Made by a program: the position numbers and the translations under genes. Shown here piece by piece: positions 19,440 to 28,542 of a stretch of DNA of 64,000 nt. The notes beneath the pieces were generated by a model. The model saw nothing but the letters and a program-made list of their open reading frames with translations. It was not told where the DNA came from and did not search any database. This DNA comes from Rahnella ecdela. Lineage in GTDB: Bacteria; Pseudomonadota; Gammaproteobacteria; Enterobacterales; Enterobacteriaceae. Location of the stretch: contig NZ_JAFMOY010000116.1 of NCBI RefSeq assembly GCF_019049625.1, positions 38,023 to 102,022 on the forward strand, in the 5' to 3' direction. How positions within the stretch are numbered: position 1 is the stretch's first letter; every line of letters starts with the position of its first letter.

Positions 19440-20414
19440 TTAACTTAAACGAATCTTCAACAAAGACGATTGTAAGGCATTCCACGGCACTTCTTTTTGC
19501 GTAATGAGCTCAATTCTGCTGTCTAAAGGGGCCATTGGCTTGGTTTCGATTTTCAGATCGTCGCCCTGGCGGTTGATCATCAGCGCGCCTTCTTTAATCC
19601 GAATTATTCCCTTCACGCGGTCAACCGGCGCGGTGCGCGCCCAGTCAAGAATTCCCGCCGTATCGAACACCGTTTCACCATCAAATATCCAGCCGCAACT
19701 GGTAAAACCGCCCGCTTCATTAAGCGCACGTCTCCAGCGCTGCTTTTCTGGCAGACTCAGAGCCGCCAGCCCGCGCTTTGAAACATGGGTGTGATGATGC
19801 CGGCCTTCCGGTAATTCGGTGTGATTAAGACGCGGCAAATCCAGCAGGCCAGGGTCAATCTCCCCCTGAGAAGCCACTACCAGGTGGCGTTCACGACCCT
19901 TTTCGTTAAACCATTTTTCCAACGCCTGCCGGTCATTTTCCTGTGCAACATCTGCTTTGTTCGCGACGATCACGTCCGCTGCGGCAAGCTGGTCGCGGAA
20001 GTTTTCATTTTCAACCACGCGCTGCTCACTCAGCTGGCGCGGATCGAGCAAACACAATGTGGCATTCAGCGTCAGCCAGTTGCTGTAAACATCAGAGGTT
20101 AGTAAAGAAAGGATCTGCTTCGGATGGCCCAGCCCTGTAGGTTCTATCAGCAACCGGTCAGGTTTCGCCTGCTGCAATAACATGTTCAGCCCGACCTGCA
20201 TCGGTAAGCCGTTCACGCAGCACATGCATCCGCCGGGGATTTCCTTCAATACCGCGCCGCTGTCCGCCAGCAGTGCGCCGTCGATTCCAATCTCTCCGAA
20301 CTCATTGACCAATACGGCCCATTTTTCACCTTCGGGTTTTTGAGCCAGCAGGTGGCGCAGCGTGGTGGTTTTACCGCTTCCCAGAAAGCCGGTGATCAGG
20401 TTGGTTTTGGTCAT
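19440..20414 (-). CDS. yeiR: COG0523-family zinc-binding GTPase YeiR
   Basis: A G3E GTPase proposed to act as a metallochaperone for zinc. The 324 residues show the P-loop G-F-L-G-S-G-K-T-T (9-17), the metal-binding C63-x-C65-C66 motif (GGCMCCVNG), ANKADV for guanine specificity, and a histidine-rich loop (GRHHHTH). Length and sequence agree with E. coli YeiR. I did not find a Zur box in the 214-bp upstream gap. Monocistronic, followed by lpxT after 60 bases. Confidence 0.9.
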   Translation of the reverse strand: MTKTNLITGFLGSGKTTTLRHLLAQKPEGEKWAVLVNEFGEIGIDGALLADSGAVLKEIPGGCMCCVNGLPMQVGLNMLLQQAKPDRLLIEPTGLGHPKQILSLLTSDVYSNWLTLNATLCLLDPRQLSEQRVVENENFRDQLAAADVIVANKADVAQENDRQALEKWFNEKGRERHLVVASQGEIDPGLLDLPRLNHTELPEGRHHHTHVSKRGLAALSLPEKQRWRRALNEAGGFTSCGWIFDGETVFDTAGILDWARTAPVDRVKGIIRIKEGALMINRQGDDLKIETKPMAPLDSRIELITQKEVPWNALQSSLLKIRLS

Positions 20415-20628
20415 GAGTCACATCCTTTAAAAAATTCTCCCGCCAATGTGCAGCGACCCGTTAAGAAAATCCAGTTTTGTGCCGATTAATGACATGGATT
20501 GCTTATGTCCGACATGCGCCATCAACAGTTTATTTCACCGTTGGCAGTGCGAATTTGGTTAGATGCATTAATGTTAAATTGCGGTTATTAAAAAATTGCA
20601 ATCAGGTTTTTCAAATGAGGGTGTTGCC

Positions 20629-20937
20629 ATGAACAGAGTGAAATGGATGCTGTTTTTGGGAGTGATGGCCTCAGGGATGGCTTCGAATAGTTTTGCCGCG
20701 TCGAGCGGGACAATCCATTTTTATGGTGCGATTGTCGAAGAGGGTTGCAGCTTCGTCAACGGCGGAAACAAGGTCACCAGCAACTGCGAACGTGGTGCGA
20801 ATAAACTCACACAAGTGCATACGATCGCTCCCGGTGCGTCTTCCGCATTTTCATTGCCGTTATCGATGGGGCAGGTGACCACGGAGCATGTCAATAATAA
20901 TCCGCATCTTGCGATAATGACCGTGAACTACAACTGA
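20629..20937 (+). CDS. Small secreted fimbrial-subunit-like protein
   Basis: 102 residues with a clear Sec signal peptide (MNRVKWMLFLGVMASGMASN, then SFAA cleavage). The mature start SGTIHFYGAIVEEGCSF resembles the N-terminal strand of type 1 pilin subunits (GTIxFxGxIVxxxC), with two cysteines 15 residues apart (EGCSF and NCERG) that could form a disulfide. It is shorter than a normal pilin (about 150 mature residues), and no chaperone or usher lies near. GAGGGTG precedes the ATG. It is an orphan inserted between yeiR and yeiQ relative to E. coli; it may be a pilus-like adhesin remnant or a small periplasmic protein of its own. Confidence 0.65.
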   Translation: MNRVKWMLFLGVMASGMASNSFAASSGTIHFYGAIVEEGCSFVNGGNKVTSNCERGANKLTQVHTIAPGASSAFSLPLSMGQVTTEHVNNNPHLAIMTVNYN

Positions 20938-21039
20938 AAAGCGTCAAAATACATTACGTTTTCTGACTGATTTATGAACGGTATTAAGTGCATGCTGAGT
21001 AATACCGGCTCATGAGGACAGACAACTTCCCCAACTGGC

Positions 21040-21061
21040 CGGCCCAATTTTGATCGGGCCG
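21040..21061 (+). terminator. Possible terminator after the fimbrial-like gene
   Basis: Stem CGGCCC/GGGCCG around a 10-base loop, followed by a T-rich stretch. A second dyad (GGTATTA/TAATACC, 20980-21006) lies just before it. Either may end the small gene's transcript. Confidence 0.45.
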
Positions 21062-21143
21062 TCAGTTTTCTTCTCCCGACCTTTCCCTTTGTGCCGACAT
21101 GTTATAATTTTCTCTCTTATTTCAGGCATCAGAGCATGTGATC

Positions 21144-21160
21144 AGTTGTCAGACCAATTG
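21144..21160. promoter_or_regulatory. FadR-family operator-like site upstream of the GntR regulator
   Basis: AGTTGTCAGACCAATTG has the TGGTCAGACCA-type symmetry of FadR-subfamily operators (reverse strand CAATTGGTCTGACAACT). It ends 27 bases before the regulator's ATG at 21188, so autoregulation is likely. A closely similar site precedes yeiQ at 23480-23497. Confidence 0.6.
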
Positions 21161-21187
21161 AGTACGTGCCACAGACAGGGCGAAAAT

Positions 21188-21916
21188 ATGCGACTTTATC
21201 AGGAGATTGGCGGTCATCTGCGCCGCGATATCCATGCCGGGAAATATATGCCCGGCGATCGTCTTCCTCCTGAACGTGACATTGCAGAATCTTATTCCGT
21301 CAGCCGCAGTGTGGTACGCGAAGCGCTGATTATGCTTGAGCTGGAGAAAATCGTCGAAGTGCGCAAAGGCTCCGGTGTGTATGTGCTGAATCAGCCTGAA
21401 AACACGCCGACGGAACTGGACAGCGGCTACGGCCCGTTCGAATTGTTGCAGGCGCGTCAGTTGCTGGAAAGCCAAGTGGCCGCTTTTGCCGCCATGCAGG
21501 CAACAAAAACGGACATTTTGCAGATGCGTGATGCGATTGATGCCCAGCGTGACTGCATTGCGCGCGGTGTAACGGATGAAGCAGAGGATCAGCGGTTTCA
21601 TGCTTTGCTGGCGCAGGCATCTCAAAACAGTGTGCTGGTAAAACTGGTTGATGATCTCTGGCAGATCCGCCAGCGCAGTTCCATGTGGGAAGGTATTCAT
21701 CAGCACGTGGTCGATACAAGCTACCATCAGATCTGGCTGCAGGATCATCAGACCATCTTGCAGGCGGTTTTGCGCCGGGATCCGAAAGCCGCAAAACAGG
21801 CGATGTGGCAGCATCTGGAAAACGTCAAAGATATGCTGTTACAGGTTTCGGATGCTGACGATCCGTCTTTTGATGGCTTCCTGTTTTCTTCAGTGCCGTC
21901 AGAATTAAATGACTGA
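21188..21916 (+). CDS. GntR/FadR-family regulator of UxuR/ExuR type
   Basis: A 242-residue regulator. The N-terminal winged helix-turn-helix (LYQEIGGHLRRDIHAGKYMP; RLPPERDIAESYSVSRSVVR; EALIMLELEKIVEVRKGSGV) and the FCD effector domain (GPFELLQARQLLESQVAAFA; AAKQAMWQHLENVKDMLLQV; FDGFLF) match UxuR/ExuR, the hexuronate regulators that sense fructuronate or galacturonate. I use ATG 21188, with CAGGGCG upstream; the frame is open 46 codons earlier but that would cover the operator. It converges with yeiQ, whose product belongs to the fructuronate reductase-like family, so yeiQ is the likely target. E. coli has no such gene here. Confidence 0.88.
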   Translation: MRLYQEIGGHLRRDIHAGKYMPGDRLPPERDIAESYSVSRSVVREALIMLELEKIVEVRKGSGVYVLNQPENTPTELDSGYGPFELLQARQLLESQVAAFAAMQATKTDILQMRDAIDAQRDCIARGVTDEAEDQRFHALLAQASQNSVLVKLVDDLWQIRQRSSMWEGIHQHVVDTSYHQIWLQDHQTILQAVLRRDPKAAKQAMWQHLENVKDMLLQVSDADDPSFDGFLFSSVPSELND

Positions 21917-21935
21917 CCGGTTGCACCAATAAAAA

Positions 21936-21953
21936 CGGCTGCCTGAGCAGCCG
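21936..21953 (-). terminator. Rho-independent terminator of yeiQ
   Basis: Stem CGGCTGC/GCAGCCG with a CTGA loop and an A-run on its left. It lies between the convergent regulator and yeiQ stops and should end the yeiQ transcript. Confidence 0.8.
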
Positions 21954-21980
21954 ATTAGCGTTTCCCGTTTAAAGCCAGTC

Positions 21981-23450
21981 TTAACCGACGTATTTAGCGA
22001 CCGTTTTCTTCGCGCCGATCCTTTGCAGGTCAGCATACGCAGCCTGAACAGCCTGCACGACTTTCTCTTCCTGCGGCAGTTGCTCGCCGAATACGCCGTT
22101 CAGCGCCAGCAGTGCTTTCACGCGTTCTTCACCGTCTGCGGTAGATGCCACGATTTCTGCCAGCGTCTCCGCCATCGGATCTTTAATTTCAATCGGCTGA
22201 CCCGCATCATCGGTGCCGCCGACATAACGCATCCAGCCCGCCACGCCCAGCGCTAACAATTCATAAGAACCGCCGTTTTTGACATGCCAGCGGATTGAAT
22301 CGAGCATACGTTGCGGCAGCTTCATCGTACCGTCCATAGCGATTTGCCAGGTGCGATGTTTCAGCGCCGGATTACAGTAACGTGCAATCAGGCTGTCGGC
22401 GTACGCGTTAAGGTCCACACCTTCAACGCTCAGCGTCGGTGCCTGCTCATGCAACATCAGGTGATGCGCGGCGGCCTGGTAATTAGCGTCTTCCATGCAA
22501 TCGTTGATGTGCTGGTAACCGGCCAGATAACCCAGATAGGCCAGGAAAGAGTGGCTGCCGTTGAGCATACGCAACTTCATCTGCTCAAACGGCAAAACGT
22601 CGGACACCATCTGCGCACCGGCTTTCTCCCATTCAGGGCGACCTGCCACAAAGTTGTCTTCCACTACCCATTGAATGAACGGTTCACAGGCGATACCGCA
22701 AGGGTCGGTCACGCCACCGAGCGCTTCGGTGATTTCTTCCAGCGTGGTTTCAGTGGCTGCCGGAACAATGCGGTCAACCATGGTGCTTGGGAAGGAGACG
22801 TTTTCGGTGACCCATTTCGCCAGTTCTGAGGAGCGTGCATTCGCCATACCCAGCACGGCTTTTTTGACCACCAGACCGTTTTCAGGAATATTGTCGCAGC
22901 ACAGCACCGTGAAGCCGGGAAGCCCGCGTTCATGACGCAAACGCAGTGCTTCAACTAACACGCCTGGCGCGGTACATGGCAACTGACCACCGGCCAGATC
23001 CTGCTGAATTTTCGGGTTTTGCAGATCCAGTTCGCCGGTGCCCGGCTCGATGCAGTACCCTTTTTCAGTGATAGTCAGTGAAACAATCGCCACCTGCGGT
23101 TCGGTCAGTTTCTCCAGCACGGCATCAAGCCCGTCAATGCCACCGTGGACGGATTCATGCGCAGAGCCAATGATAATCGCCTGATTGCCTTCCGCGCCTT
23201 TCTCCAGCACAGTAAACAGATGATCTTGCTGACGCAGACTTTTTATCAGCGTTTCATTGCCGAACAGGCTGATTTCGCAAATGCCCCAGTCTCCGCCCTG
23301 AAGATGTAAGACGCGGTTAGTGAGCAGCGCCTGGTGGGCACGGTGGAATGCGCCAAAGCCGAGATGAACGATACGGCTTTTCAGTGCATCGCGATCATAA
23401 GCAGGCAATGACACTGCTGCGGGCAGAGACGCTGTGGCAATAGTTTTCAT
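21981..23450 (-). CDS. yeiQ: Mannitol dehydrogenase-family oxidoreductase YeiQ
   Basis: An NAD-dependent long-chain polyol dehydrogenase, 489 residues, related to fructuronate reductase UxuB and tagaturonate reductase. The Rossmann start RIVHLGFGAFHRAHQALLTN and the catalytic-domain block KLRMLNGSHSFLAYLGYLAG (containing the conserved Asn and His) are present, as is the C-terminal ALKHRTWQIAMDGTMKLPQR. The sequence matches E. coli YeiQ better than UxuB, and the position next to yeiP agrees. An operator-like palindrome lies 30 bases upstream. Confidence 0.9.
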   Translation of the reverse strand: MKTIATASLPAAVSLPAYDRDALKSRIVHLGFGAFHRAHQALLTNRVLHLQGGDWGICEISLFGNETLIKSLRQQDHLFTVLEKGAEGNQAIIIGSAHESVHGGIDGLDAVLEKLTEPQVAIVSLTITEKGYCIEPGTGELDLQNPKIQQDLAGGQLPCTAPGVLVEALRLRHERGLPGFTVLCCDNIPENGLVVKKAVLGMANARSSELAKWVTENVSFPSTMVDRIVPAATETTLEEITEALGGVTDPCGIACEPFIQWVVEDNFVAGRPEWEKAGAQMVSDVLPFEQMKLRMLNGSHSFLAYLGYLAGYQHINDCMEDANYQAAAHHLMLHEQAPTLSVEGVDLNAYADSLIARYCNPALKHRTWQIAMDGTMKLPQRMLDSIRWHVKNGGSYELLALGVAGWMRYVGGTDDAGQPIEIKDPMAETLAEIVASTADGEERVKALLALNGVFGEQLPQEEKVVQAVQAAYADLQRIGAKKTVAKYVG

Positions 23451-23479
23451 GCAATACTCCAGGCAAGTCAGAAATAAAT

Positions 23480-23497
23480 AATTGGTCAGGCCAAATT
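23480..23497. promoter_or_regulatory. FadR-family operator-like palindrome upstream of yeiQ
   Basis: AATTGGTCAGGCCAAATT is an almost perfect inverted repeat (AATTGG and CCAAATT arms) of the AATTGGTNNNNCCAATT type bound by UxuR/ExuR and PdhR. It ends about 30 bases before the yeiQ ATG (23450). It matches the site before the nearby regulator gene (21144-21160). Confidence 0.65.
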
Positions 23498-23674
23498 GGG
23501 GCTGTTTACGCGTCAGTTCAATTTTATGCTGGATAAAGCGACGATTTAAGCCGAAATCAGGGCTTCGAGTGTAAAGTCATATGATAGAAAGGGGAATTGG
23601 TAAGTCCGGACGGCCACTGATTTTGTGATGCAGATCGAGACTCTGCGCATTAATGGCAAAATCAGGGCAATAAA

Positions 23675-23698
23675 AAAGGAACGCCGGAGCGTTCCTTT
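23675..23698 (-). terminator. Rho-independent terminator of yeiP
   Basis: Perfect 10-bp stem AAAGGAACGC/GCGTTCCTTT with a CGGA tetraloop and A-run on its left. It lies 22 bases after the yeiP stop. Confidence 0.9.
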
Positions 23699-23719
23699 CT
23701 ACATCGGACGGGGCGCTGA

Positions 23720-24292
23720 TTAATCCGCACGACCCATATAACGGCGTTCCGCGATATGAATACGGATTTTGTCGCCAGAGCTCAGGTATTCAGGCACCTG
23801 AATGCTCAGACCGGTCGCCATGACCGCTGGTTTGGTACGGGAGCTGGCAGACGCGCCTTTGATGCCCGGTGCCGTTTCAACGATTTCCAGATCCACCGTC
23901 TGTGGCATTTCCAGCGCCAGCAGCTGGCTGTCCAGCGTCAGAACCTGCATGCCCTGTAAACCTTCTTCAGGAATGAACAGCAGTTCGTCTTCGATCTGCG
24001 CCTTGTTAAAGGTGTACGGCGTGAAGTCTTCATCATCCATAAAGATGTATTCGTCGCCATCGACGTAAGAGAAGTTCACTTTACGACGGGTCAGGCTGAC
24101 GGTATCGAGGATATCGTCGCCTTTGAAGCGTTCTTCTACTTTGCCGCCAGTACGTACATCAGCGAAACGCATTTTGTACAAGGTGCTGGCACCACGGGCG
24201 CTTGGGCTCTGAACATCAATATCTTTTACCAGCAGCAATTTGCCGTCGTAGTTCACAACGAAGCCGCGTTTAATTTCGTTAGCACGTGCCAT
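23720..24292 (-). CDS. yeiP: Elongation factor P-like protein YeiP (EfpL)
   Basis: A ribosome-binding paralogue of EF-P, 190 residues, which relieves stalling at proline and related motifs. The three-barrel EF-P fold is shown by [51 protein letters not shown] and the C-terminal [15 protein letters not shown]. The loop that holds the modified lysine in EF-P reads SPSARGAS here, with Arg33 in its place, as in E. coli YeiP. Monocistronic with its own terminator. Confidence 0.95.
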   Translation of the reverse strand: MARANEIKRGFVVNYDGKLLLVKDIDVQSPSARGASTLYKMRFADVRTGGKVEERFKGDDILDTVSLTRRKVNFSYVDGDEYIFMDDEDFTPYTFNKAQIEDELLFIPEEGLQGMQVLTLDSQLLALEMPQTVDLEIVETAPGIKGASASSRTKPAVMATGLSIQVPEYLSSGDKIRIHIAERRYMGRAD

Positions 24293-24536
24293 ATAAATAA
24301 CCTGTCAGCAGAGAGATAAATAATTTGCGACACGTTACCCGCGCCGCTGATTTCAGGCAAGCAGATAGCGTAAAAAGAGTCGCGAAAACCTGCTTAATTG
24401 CGCATTTTTTATGTGTCATTTGCCAGCATGAAAAATGTTCGGGTTACCCTGTTAAAGGATAGTAAATATTTAGCTGGTGGCGCATACCGCCGCCTGCTAT
24501 TGTCGCGCCTCAAAATGAGGCCTGAGGAGGCTGTTG

Positions 24537-24791
24537 ATGGACTGTCGTACCGATTGCGGAGCCTGTTGCATAGCGCCTTCAATTTCCAGCCCGATCCCCG
24601 GAATGCCTGACGGAAAACCGGCGAATACCCGATGTGTGCAACTGGCTGATAATTTCCTGTGCAAGATTTTCACCTCACCGCTGCGCCCGAAAGTTTGCGC
24701 CAGCCTGCAGGCCAGTCGCGAAATGTGTTTTACCCATCGCGACCAGGCCCTGACATATCTGATTAAACTCGAAGCGGATACCGCGCCTTAA
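24537..24791 (+). CDS. yeiW: YkgJ-family cysteine cluster protein YeiW
   Basis: 84 residues with the zinc- or iron-sulfur-binding cysteine cluster [11 protein letters not shown] (Cys3, 7, 10, 11) and further cysteines in NTRCVQL, FLCKIF, KVCASL and [22 protein letters not shown] is the invariant block of the family. A strong GAGGAG site precedes ATG 24537. Its 3' end overlaps that of convergent setB by 4 bases. Function unknown; an Fe-S or Zn role is inferred from the cysteines. Confidence 0.88.
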   Translation: MDCRTDCGACCIAPSISSPIPGMPDGKPANTRCVQLADNFLCKIFTSPLRPKVCASLQASREMCFTHRDQALTYLIKLEADTAP

Positions 24792-26002
24792 ACGACAACT
24801 TCCGGCACTTCTTCTGCCGGCTTATCGACATTTTTCACATTCCAGATACACAACACCGAACCTACCACCATCGCCAGCGCGGCATAAAATACCGCATGGT
24901 ATGTCCAGAACTGCGCAATCACACCCGCCAGAGAACCGGCAAGGATCCAGCCAGCACGCGTTGAATTGGTAAACAGTGTGGTCGCCGCACCGGCCTGACC
25001 CGGCATCAGATCCTGAAAATACAGCATCCCGATCCCTGCCAGAATGCCGATGAAAATCGCGTTCAGCAGCTGTAAAGCAATCAGCATGGCCGCGCCGGTG
25101 GTAAACAGAATGCAGCCATAGAAAATCACGCCCGCTACTACTGAAAAACGCATCAGGAAGCGCTTGCCGAGCTGCTTCGCCAGGTATCCGGCGATCAGCA
25201 TGGTCGGAATTTCCAGACACGCTGCGCTGCCCATCAGCACGCCCGCCAGTTTTTCCGGCAACCCTAATTCACGCACCACGTAAAGCGGCATATTGATGAG
25301 GTAAATACTGTTGGCGGCCCACATCAGAGAACAGGCGATGAAAAGCATCAGCGTGTCGCGGCGGTTGCGGCGTGGCGCTTCCATCGTGACTGTGGTTTTG
25401 ATGTGCGCTTTCGGCATGGACGGCAGGAACATATACACCATCACGGCGCAAAGCAGGAACGCCAGCGTGGCCGCGCAGTACATGAAGGTAAAACCAAAGC
25501 CCATAGACAGGGCAAAGGCCAGCGGCGGGCCGACGACCCAGGCCAGCGAAACCTGTGCCCGCAAAATTGAGCTGAACATCACCGCTTCACGGCCGGTTTT
25601 TTCGGAGTGCTCACGGGCTAACGCAAACATCTGCGGGTTCGCCGTCGAACCAAAACTCGACAGCAATACGCCGATAAACAGCAAAATGAAGTAATTTCGG
25701 TTGAAAGCGAACAGCACACACGCCAGCGCACCCAGAAGGCAGCAATACAAAATCAGCGTTTTGCGGTCACCGCGTTTGTCGGACCAGTTAGCCAGCAACT
25801 GGCTGACGAAAATGCCAATCACCGCACTGCCGGTAAAGAAAATACCCACCATGAACGGACTGACGTGAACCTGAGATGTCAGAAACAGGCTCAGCGTTGG
25901 TGTCTGTAACGCCCCTGCAATACCGGTCAGAAAAGCGATGATCAGAAAAGCGGTCGACGTCATGTCGGGTAAACGGCGGGCTGACGTTGTAGAAATTCGC
26001 AT
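24788..26002 (-). CDS. setB: Sugar efflux transporter SetB
   Basis: A 12-segment MFS exporter of the SET family, 404 residues, that exports lactose, glucose and related sugars. [60 protein letters not shown] and [20 protein letters not shown] are the family blocks seen in E. coli SetB. ATG 26002 gives the expected N-terminal length, though its ribosome site is weak. It is divergent from fruB, as in E. coli. Confidence 0.92.
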   Translation of the reverse strand: MRISTTSARRLPDMTSTAFLIIAFLTGIAGALQTPTLSLFLTSQVHVSPFMVGIFFTGSAVIGIFVSQLLANWSDKRGDRKTLILYCCLLGALACVLFAFNRNYFILLFIGVLLSSFGSTANPQMFALAREHSEKTGREAVMFSSILRAQVSLAWVVGPPLAFALSMGFGFTFMYCAATLAFLLCAVMVYMFLPSMPKAHIKTTVTMEAPRRNRRDTLMLFIACSLMWAANSIYLINMPLYVVRELGLPEKLAGVLMGSAACLEIPTMLIAGYLAKQLGKRFLMRFSVVAGVIFYGCILFTTGAAMLIALQLLNAIFIGILAGIGMLYFQDLMPGQAGAATTLFTNSTRAGWILAGSLAGVIAQFWTYHAVFYAALAMVVGSVLCIWNVKNVDKPAEEVPEVVV

Positions 26003-26363
26003 TAGATAAGTGAACCAGAAGTCGGGAAGGGAACGAAATTTGCGCGAATGTTACGTCAGTTTAAAAAAAACAAAAACAGGTTTTGATCATCAAAAATGTA
26101 AACCGGAGTGAATTTGCCATACTGAATAATAAAAGCGCACTTTGTGTCAAAAATAACCCTCTCGGGTTTATGTTATTCGCCCAGATCGTCATTACAAACC
26201 GGCGTCGGCTTGCGTCAGCTTTTCGCGTCAGCCTGACTTCAGCATTTGCGTTAAGTTAATCCACTCCGGGAGTCTCCGAGCAGTAAACTGTGCGTAGCAT
26301 CAAAAAATTGTCACGCCAAATAAGGGAAAGCTTGATTTAAAAACAGGCCGGATTGAGACTCCC

Positions 26364-26375
26364 TGAAACGTTTCA
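26364..26375. promoter_or_regulatory. Cra (FruR) operator 1 of fruBKA
   Basis: TGAAACGTTTCA is a perfect palindrome and matches the Cra consensus core TGAAACGTTTCA. It lies 90 bases upstream of fruB; E. coli fruBKA also has two Cra sites. Confidence 0.85.
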
Positions 26376-26430
26376 GCGTCGTCAGCTTCTTTCGTGAAAT
26401 TTGATGGCGCTCCTTTTTTCTCAGTAAAGC

Positions 26431-26442
26431 TGAAACGATTCA
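26431..26442. promoter_or_regulatory. Cra (FruR) operator 2 of fruBKA
   Basis: TGAAACGATTCA, one base from the consensus, 22 bases before the fruB ATG and 67 bases from operator 1. Binding here would block transcript start or elongation. Confidence 0.8.
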
Positions 26443-26464
26443 ATTTCAGCAGGAGAGGAGAATT

Positions 26465-27595
26465 ATGTTCCAACTGTCACAGCAAGATATTCATCTCGGT
26501 GCGGCTGCTAGCGATAAGCAGGAAGCAATTCGCCAGGTTGCAGCAGCACTGACGCAAGCGGGTCGCGTCAGCGAAGGCTATGTAGACGGCATGTTAGCGC
26601 GCGAGCTGCAAACTTCTACTTATCTGGGCAATGGCATCGCTATCCCTCACGGCACGACCGATACACGTGATCTGGTGCTCGATACCGGCGTTCAGGTTTT
26701 CCAGTTCCCGCAGGGTATTGCGTGGGGCGAAGGCCAGACCGCATATGTGGTTATCGGTATTGCCGCACGTTCTGACGAACACCTCGGTTTACTGCGTCAG
26801 CTGACGCACGTCTTAAGTGACGACAGCGTGGCCGACCGCCTGGCAAAAACAGATTCAGCTGAAGAATTACGCAGCCTGCTGATGGGCGAGAAAAATGCCG
26901 CTGAATTCCTGTTTGATACTCAGCTGATCGCCGTCGATGTGGCCGCCGAAAACCTGATCACCTTACAGGCGCTGAACGCAGGTCGCCTGAAAGAGATTGG
27001 CGCCGTGGACACCGCTTTTGTCAGCGACGTAATCAGCCGTAAACCGCTGAACCTCGGGCAGGGTATCTGGCTGAGCGACAGCACCGAAGGCAACCTGAAA
27101 AGTGCGGCTACCGTAAGTCGTGCTCAGCAGGGGTTTGATCTGGAAGGCGAAAAAGTTGCCATGCTGCTGACGATTTCAGTGGCAGATGACCAGCCGCTCA
27201 ATGTGCTGAATTACCTCAGTGATTTGCTGATTGCCAACAAAGCTGAACGTTTGCTGACGGCAGACCCTGTGGGTGTGCTGGCACTGCTGACCAGCGAAGT
27301 CGAAGAACAAGCTAACGTGCTGACTGCGGAATACGTTATCCGTAACGAACACGGTTTGCATGCACGTCCTGGTACAGCTTTGGTCAACGTTATCAAACAG
27401 TTCAGCAGCGAAATCACAGTAACGAATCTTGATGGCAGCGGTAAACCTGCCAACGGCCGCAGCCTGATGAAAGTCGTGGCGCTGGGCGTGAAAAAAGGTC
27501 ATCACCTGCGCTTTACCGCCAGCGGTGAAGATGCAGAACTTGCACTGAAAACCATCGGTGAAGCCATTGCCGAAGGTCTTGGGGAGGGCGCATGA
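26465..27595 (+). CDS. fruB: Fructose PTS diphosphoryl transfer protein (EIIA-M-FPr)
   Basis: Carries phosphate from Enzyme I to FruA for fructose uptake. The 376 residues hold an N-terminal EIIA domain with phospho-His62 (IPHGTTDT), a central linker domain, and a C-terminal HPr-like FPr domain with phospho-His299 ([11 protein letters not shown]) and the regulatory-loop text [16 protein letters not shown]. Same length as E. coli FruB. First gene of fruBKA; its stop overlaps the fruK start by 4 bases. Confidence 0.97.
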   Translation: MFQLSQQDIHLGAAASDKQEAIRQVAAALTQAGRVSEGYVDGMLARELQTSTYLGNGIAIPHGTTDTRDLVLDTGVQVFQFPQGIAWGEGQTAYVVIGIAARSDEHLGLLRQLTHVLSDDSVADRLAKTDSAEELRSLLMGEKNAAEFLFDTQLIAVDVAAENLITLQALNAGRLKEIGAVDTAFVSDVISRKPLNLGQGIWLSDSTEGNLKSAATVSRAQQGFDLEGEKVAMLLTISVADDQPLNVLNYLSDLLIANKAERLLTADPVGVLALLTSEVEEQANVLTAEYVIRNEHGLHARPGTALVNVIKQFSSEITVTNLDGSGKPANGRSLMKVVALGVKKGHHLRFTASGEDAELALKTIGEAIAEGLGEGA

Positions 27596-28527
27596 GCCGC
27601 AGAGTCGCCACAATTACCTTAAACCCTGCGTACGATTTAGTGGGCTATGTGCCTGAAATCGAACGAGGTGAAGTGAATCTGGTGCAAACCACCGGTTTGC
27701 ACGCCGCCGGTAAAGGCATCAACGTTGCGAAAGTGCTGAAAGATCTCGGCATCGACGTCACCGTGGGTGGTTTCCTCGGTAAAGAAAATCAGGACGGATT
27801 CCAGCTGTTATTCAGCGATCTCGGCATCGCCAACCGCTTCCAGGTGGTGAATGGCCGTACCCGTATCAACGTGAAACTGACCGAAAAAGACGGCGAAGTC
27901 AGCGACTTCAACTTCTCCGGTTTTAACGTAACGCCTGCCGACTGGGAACGTTTCGTCACGGATTCTCTCTCATGGCTGGGCCAGTTCGACATGGTTGCTG
28001 TCAGCGGAAGTCTGCCAGCGGGCGTTGATCCTGACGCATTCACCGACTGGATGAAACGCCTGCGTGCGCAGTGTCCCTGCATCATCTTTGACAGCAGCCG
28101 TGAAGCACTGGTGGCCGGTCTGAAAGCGGCGCCGTGGCTGGTAAAACCAAACCGCCGCGAACTGGAAATCTGGGCTGGTCGTAAACTGCCGGAACTGAGC
28201 GATGTGGTCGAAGCTGCGCACGCTTTGCGTGATCAGGGCATTGCCCACGTGGTGATTTCACTGGGTGCTGAAGGTGCCTTGTGGGTTAACGCATCCGGTG
28301 CGTGGATTGCCAAACCGCCAGCTTGTGAAGTCGTCAGCACGGTCGGTGCCGGTGATTCCATGGTCGGTGGCCTGATCTACGGCTTGCTGATGCGTGAATC
28401 CAGTGAACATACGCTGCGACTGGCAACGGCTGTTGCCGCCCTGGCTGTGAGCCAGAGTAATGTCGGTGTCACCGATCGTCCGCAGCTCGCGGCGATGATG
28501 GCCCGTGTTGACCTGAAACCCTTTTAA
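27592..28527 (+). CDS. fruK: 1-phosphofructokinase FruK
   Basis: Phosphorylates fructose 1-phosphate to fructose 1,6-bisphosphate using ATP. This 311-residue PfkB-family kinase begins [18 protein letters not shown] and has the glycine-rich [19 protein letters not shown] motif and the C-terminal PfkB signature [16 protein letters not shown], with the catalytic Asp in GAGD. Its product also relieves Cra repression of the operon. ATGA overlap with fruB; 15-base gap to fruA. Confidence 0.96.
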   Translation: MSRRVATITLNPAYDLVGYVPEIERGEVNLVQTTGLHAAGKGINVAKVLKDLGIDVTVGGFLGKENQDGFQLLFSDLGIANRFQVVNGRTRINVKLTEKDGEVSDFNFSGFNVTPADWERFVTDSLSWLGQFDMVAVSGSLPAGVDPDAFTDWMKRLRAQCPCIIFDSSREALVAGLKAAPWLVKPNRRELEIWAGRKLPELSDVVEAAHALRDQGIAHVVISLGAEGALWVNASGAWIAKPPACEVVSTVGAGDSMVGGLIYGLLMRESSEHTLRLATAVAALAVSQSNVGVTDRPQLAAMMARVDLKPF

Positions 28528-28542
28528 TCCGCAGGAGGCAGA

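Larger units (their letters stand above)
26003..26464. promoter_or_regulatory. setB/fruB divergent promoter region
   Basis: A 462-base gap. The fruB side carries two Cra-like sites and a strong AGGAGAGGAG ribosome site. The setB side is AT-rich with T- and A-tracts near 26060-26100. I see no supported gene in it. Confidence 0.6.
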
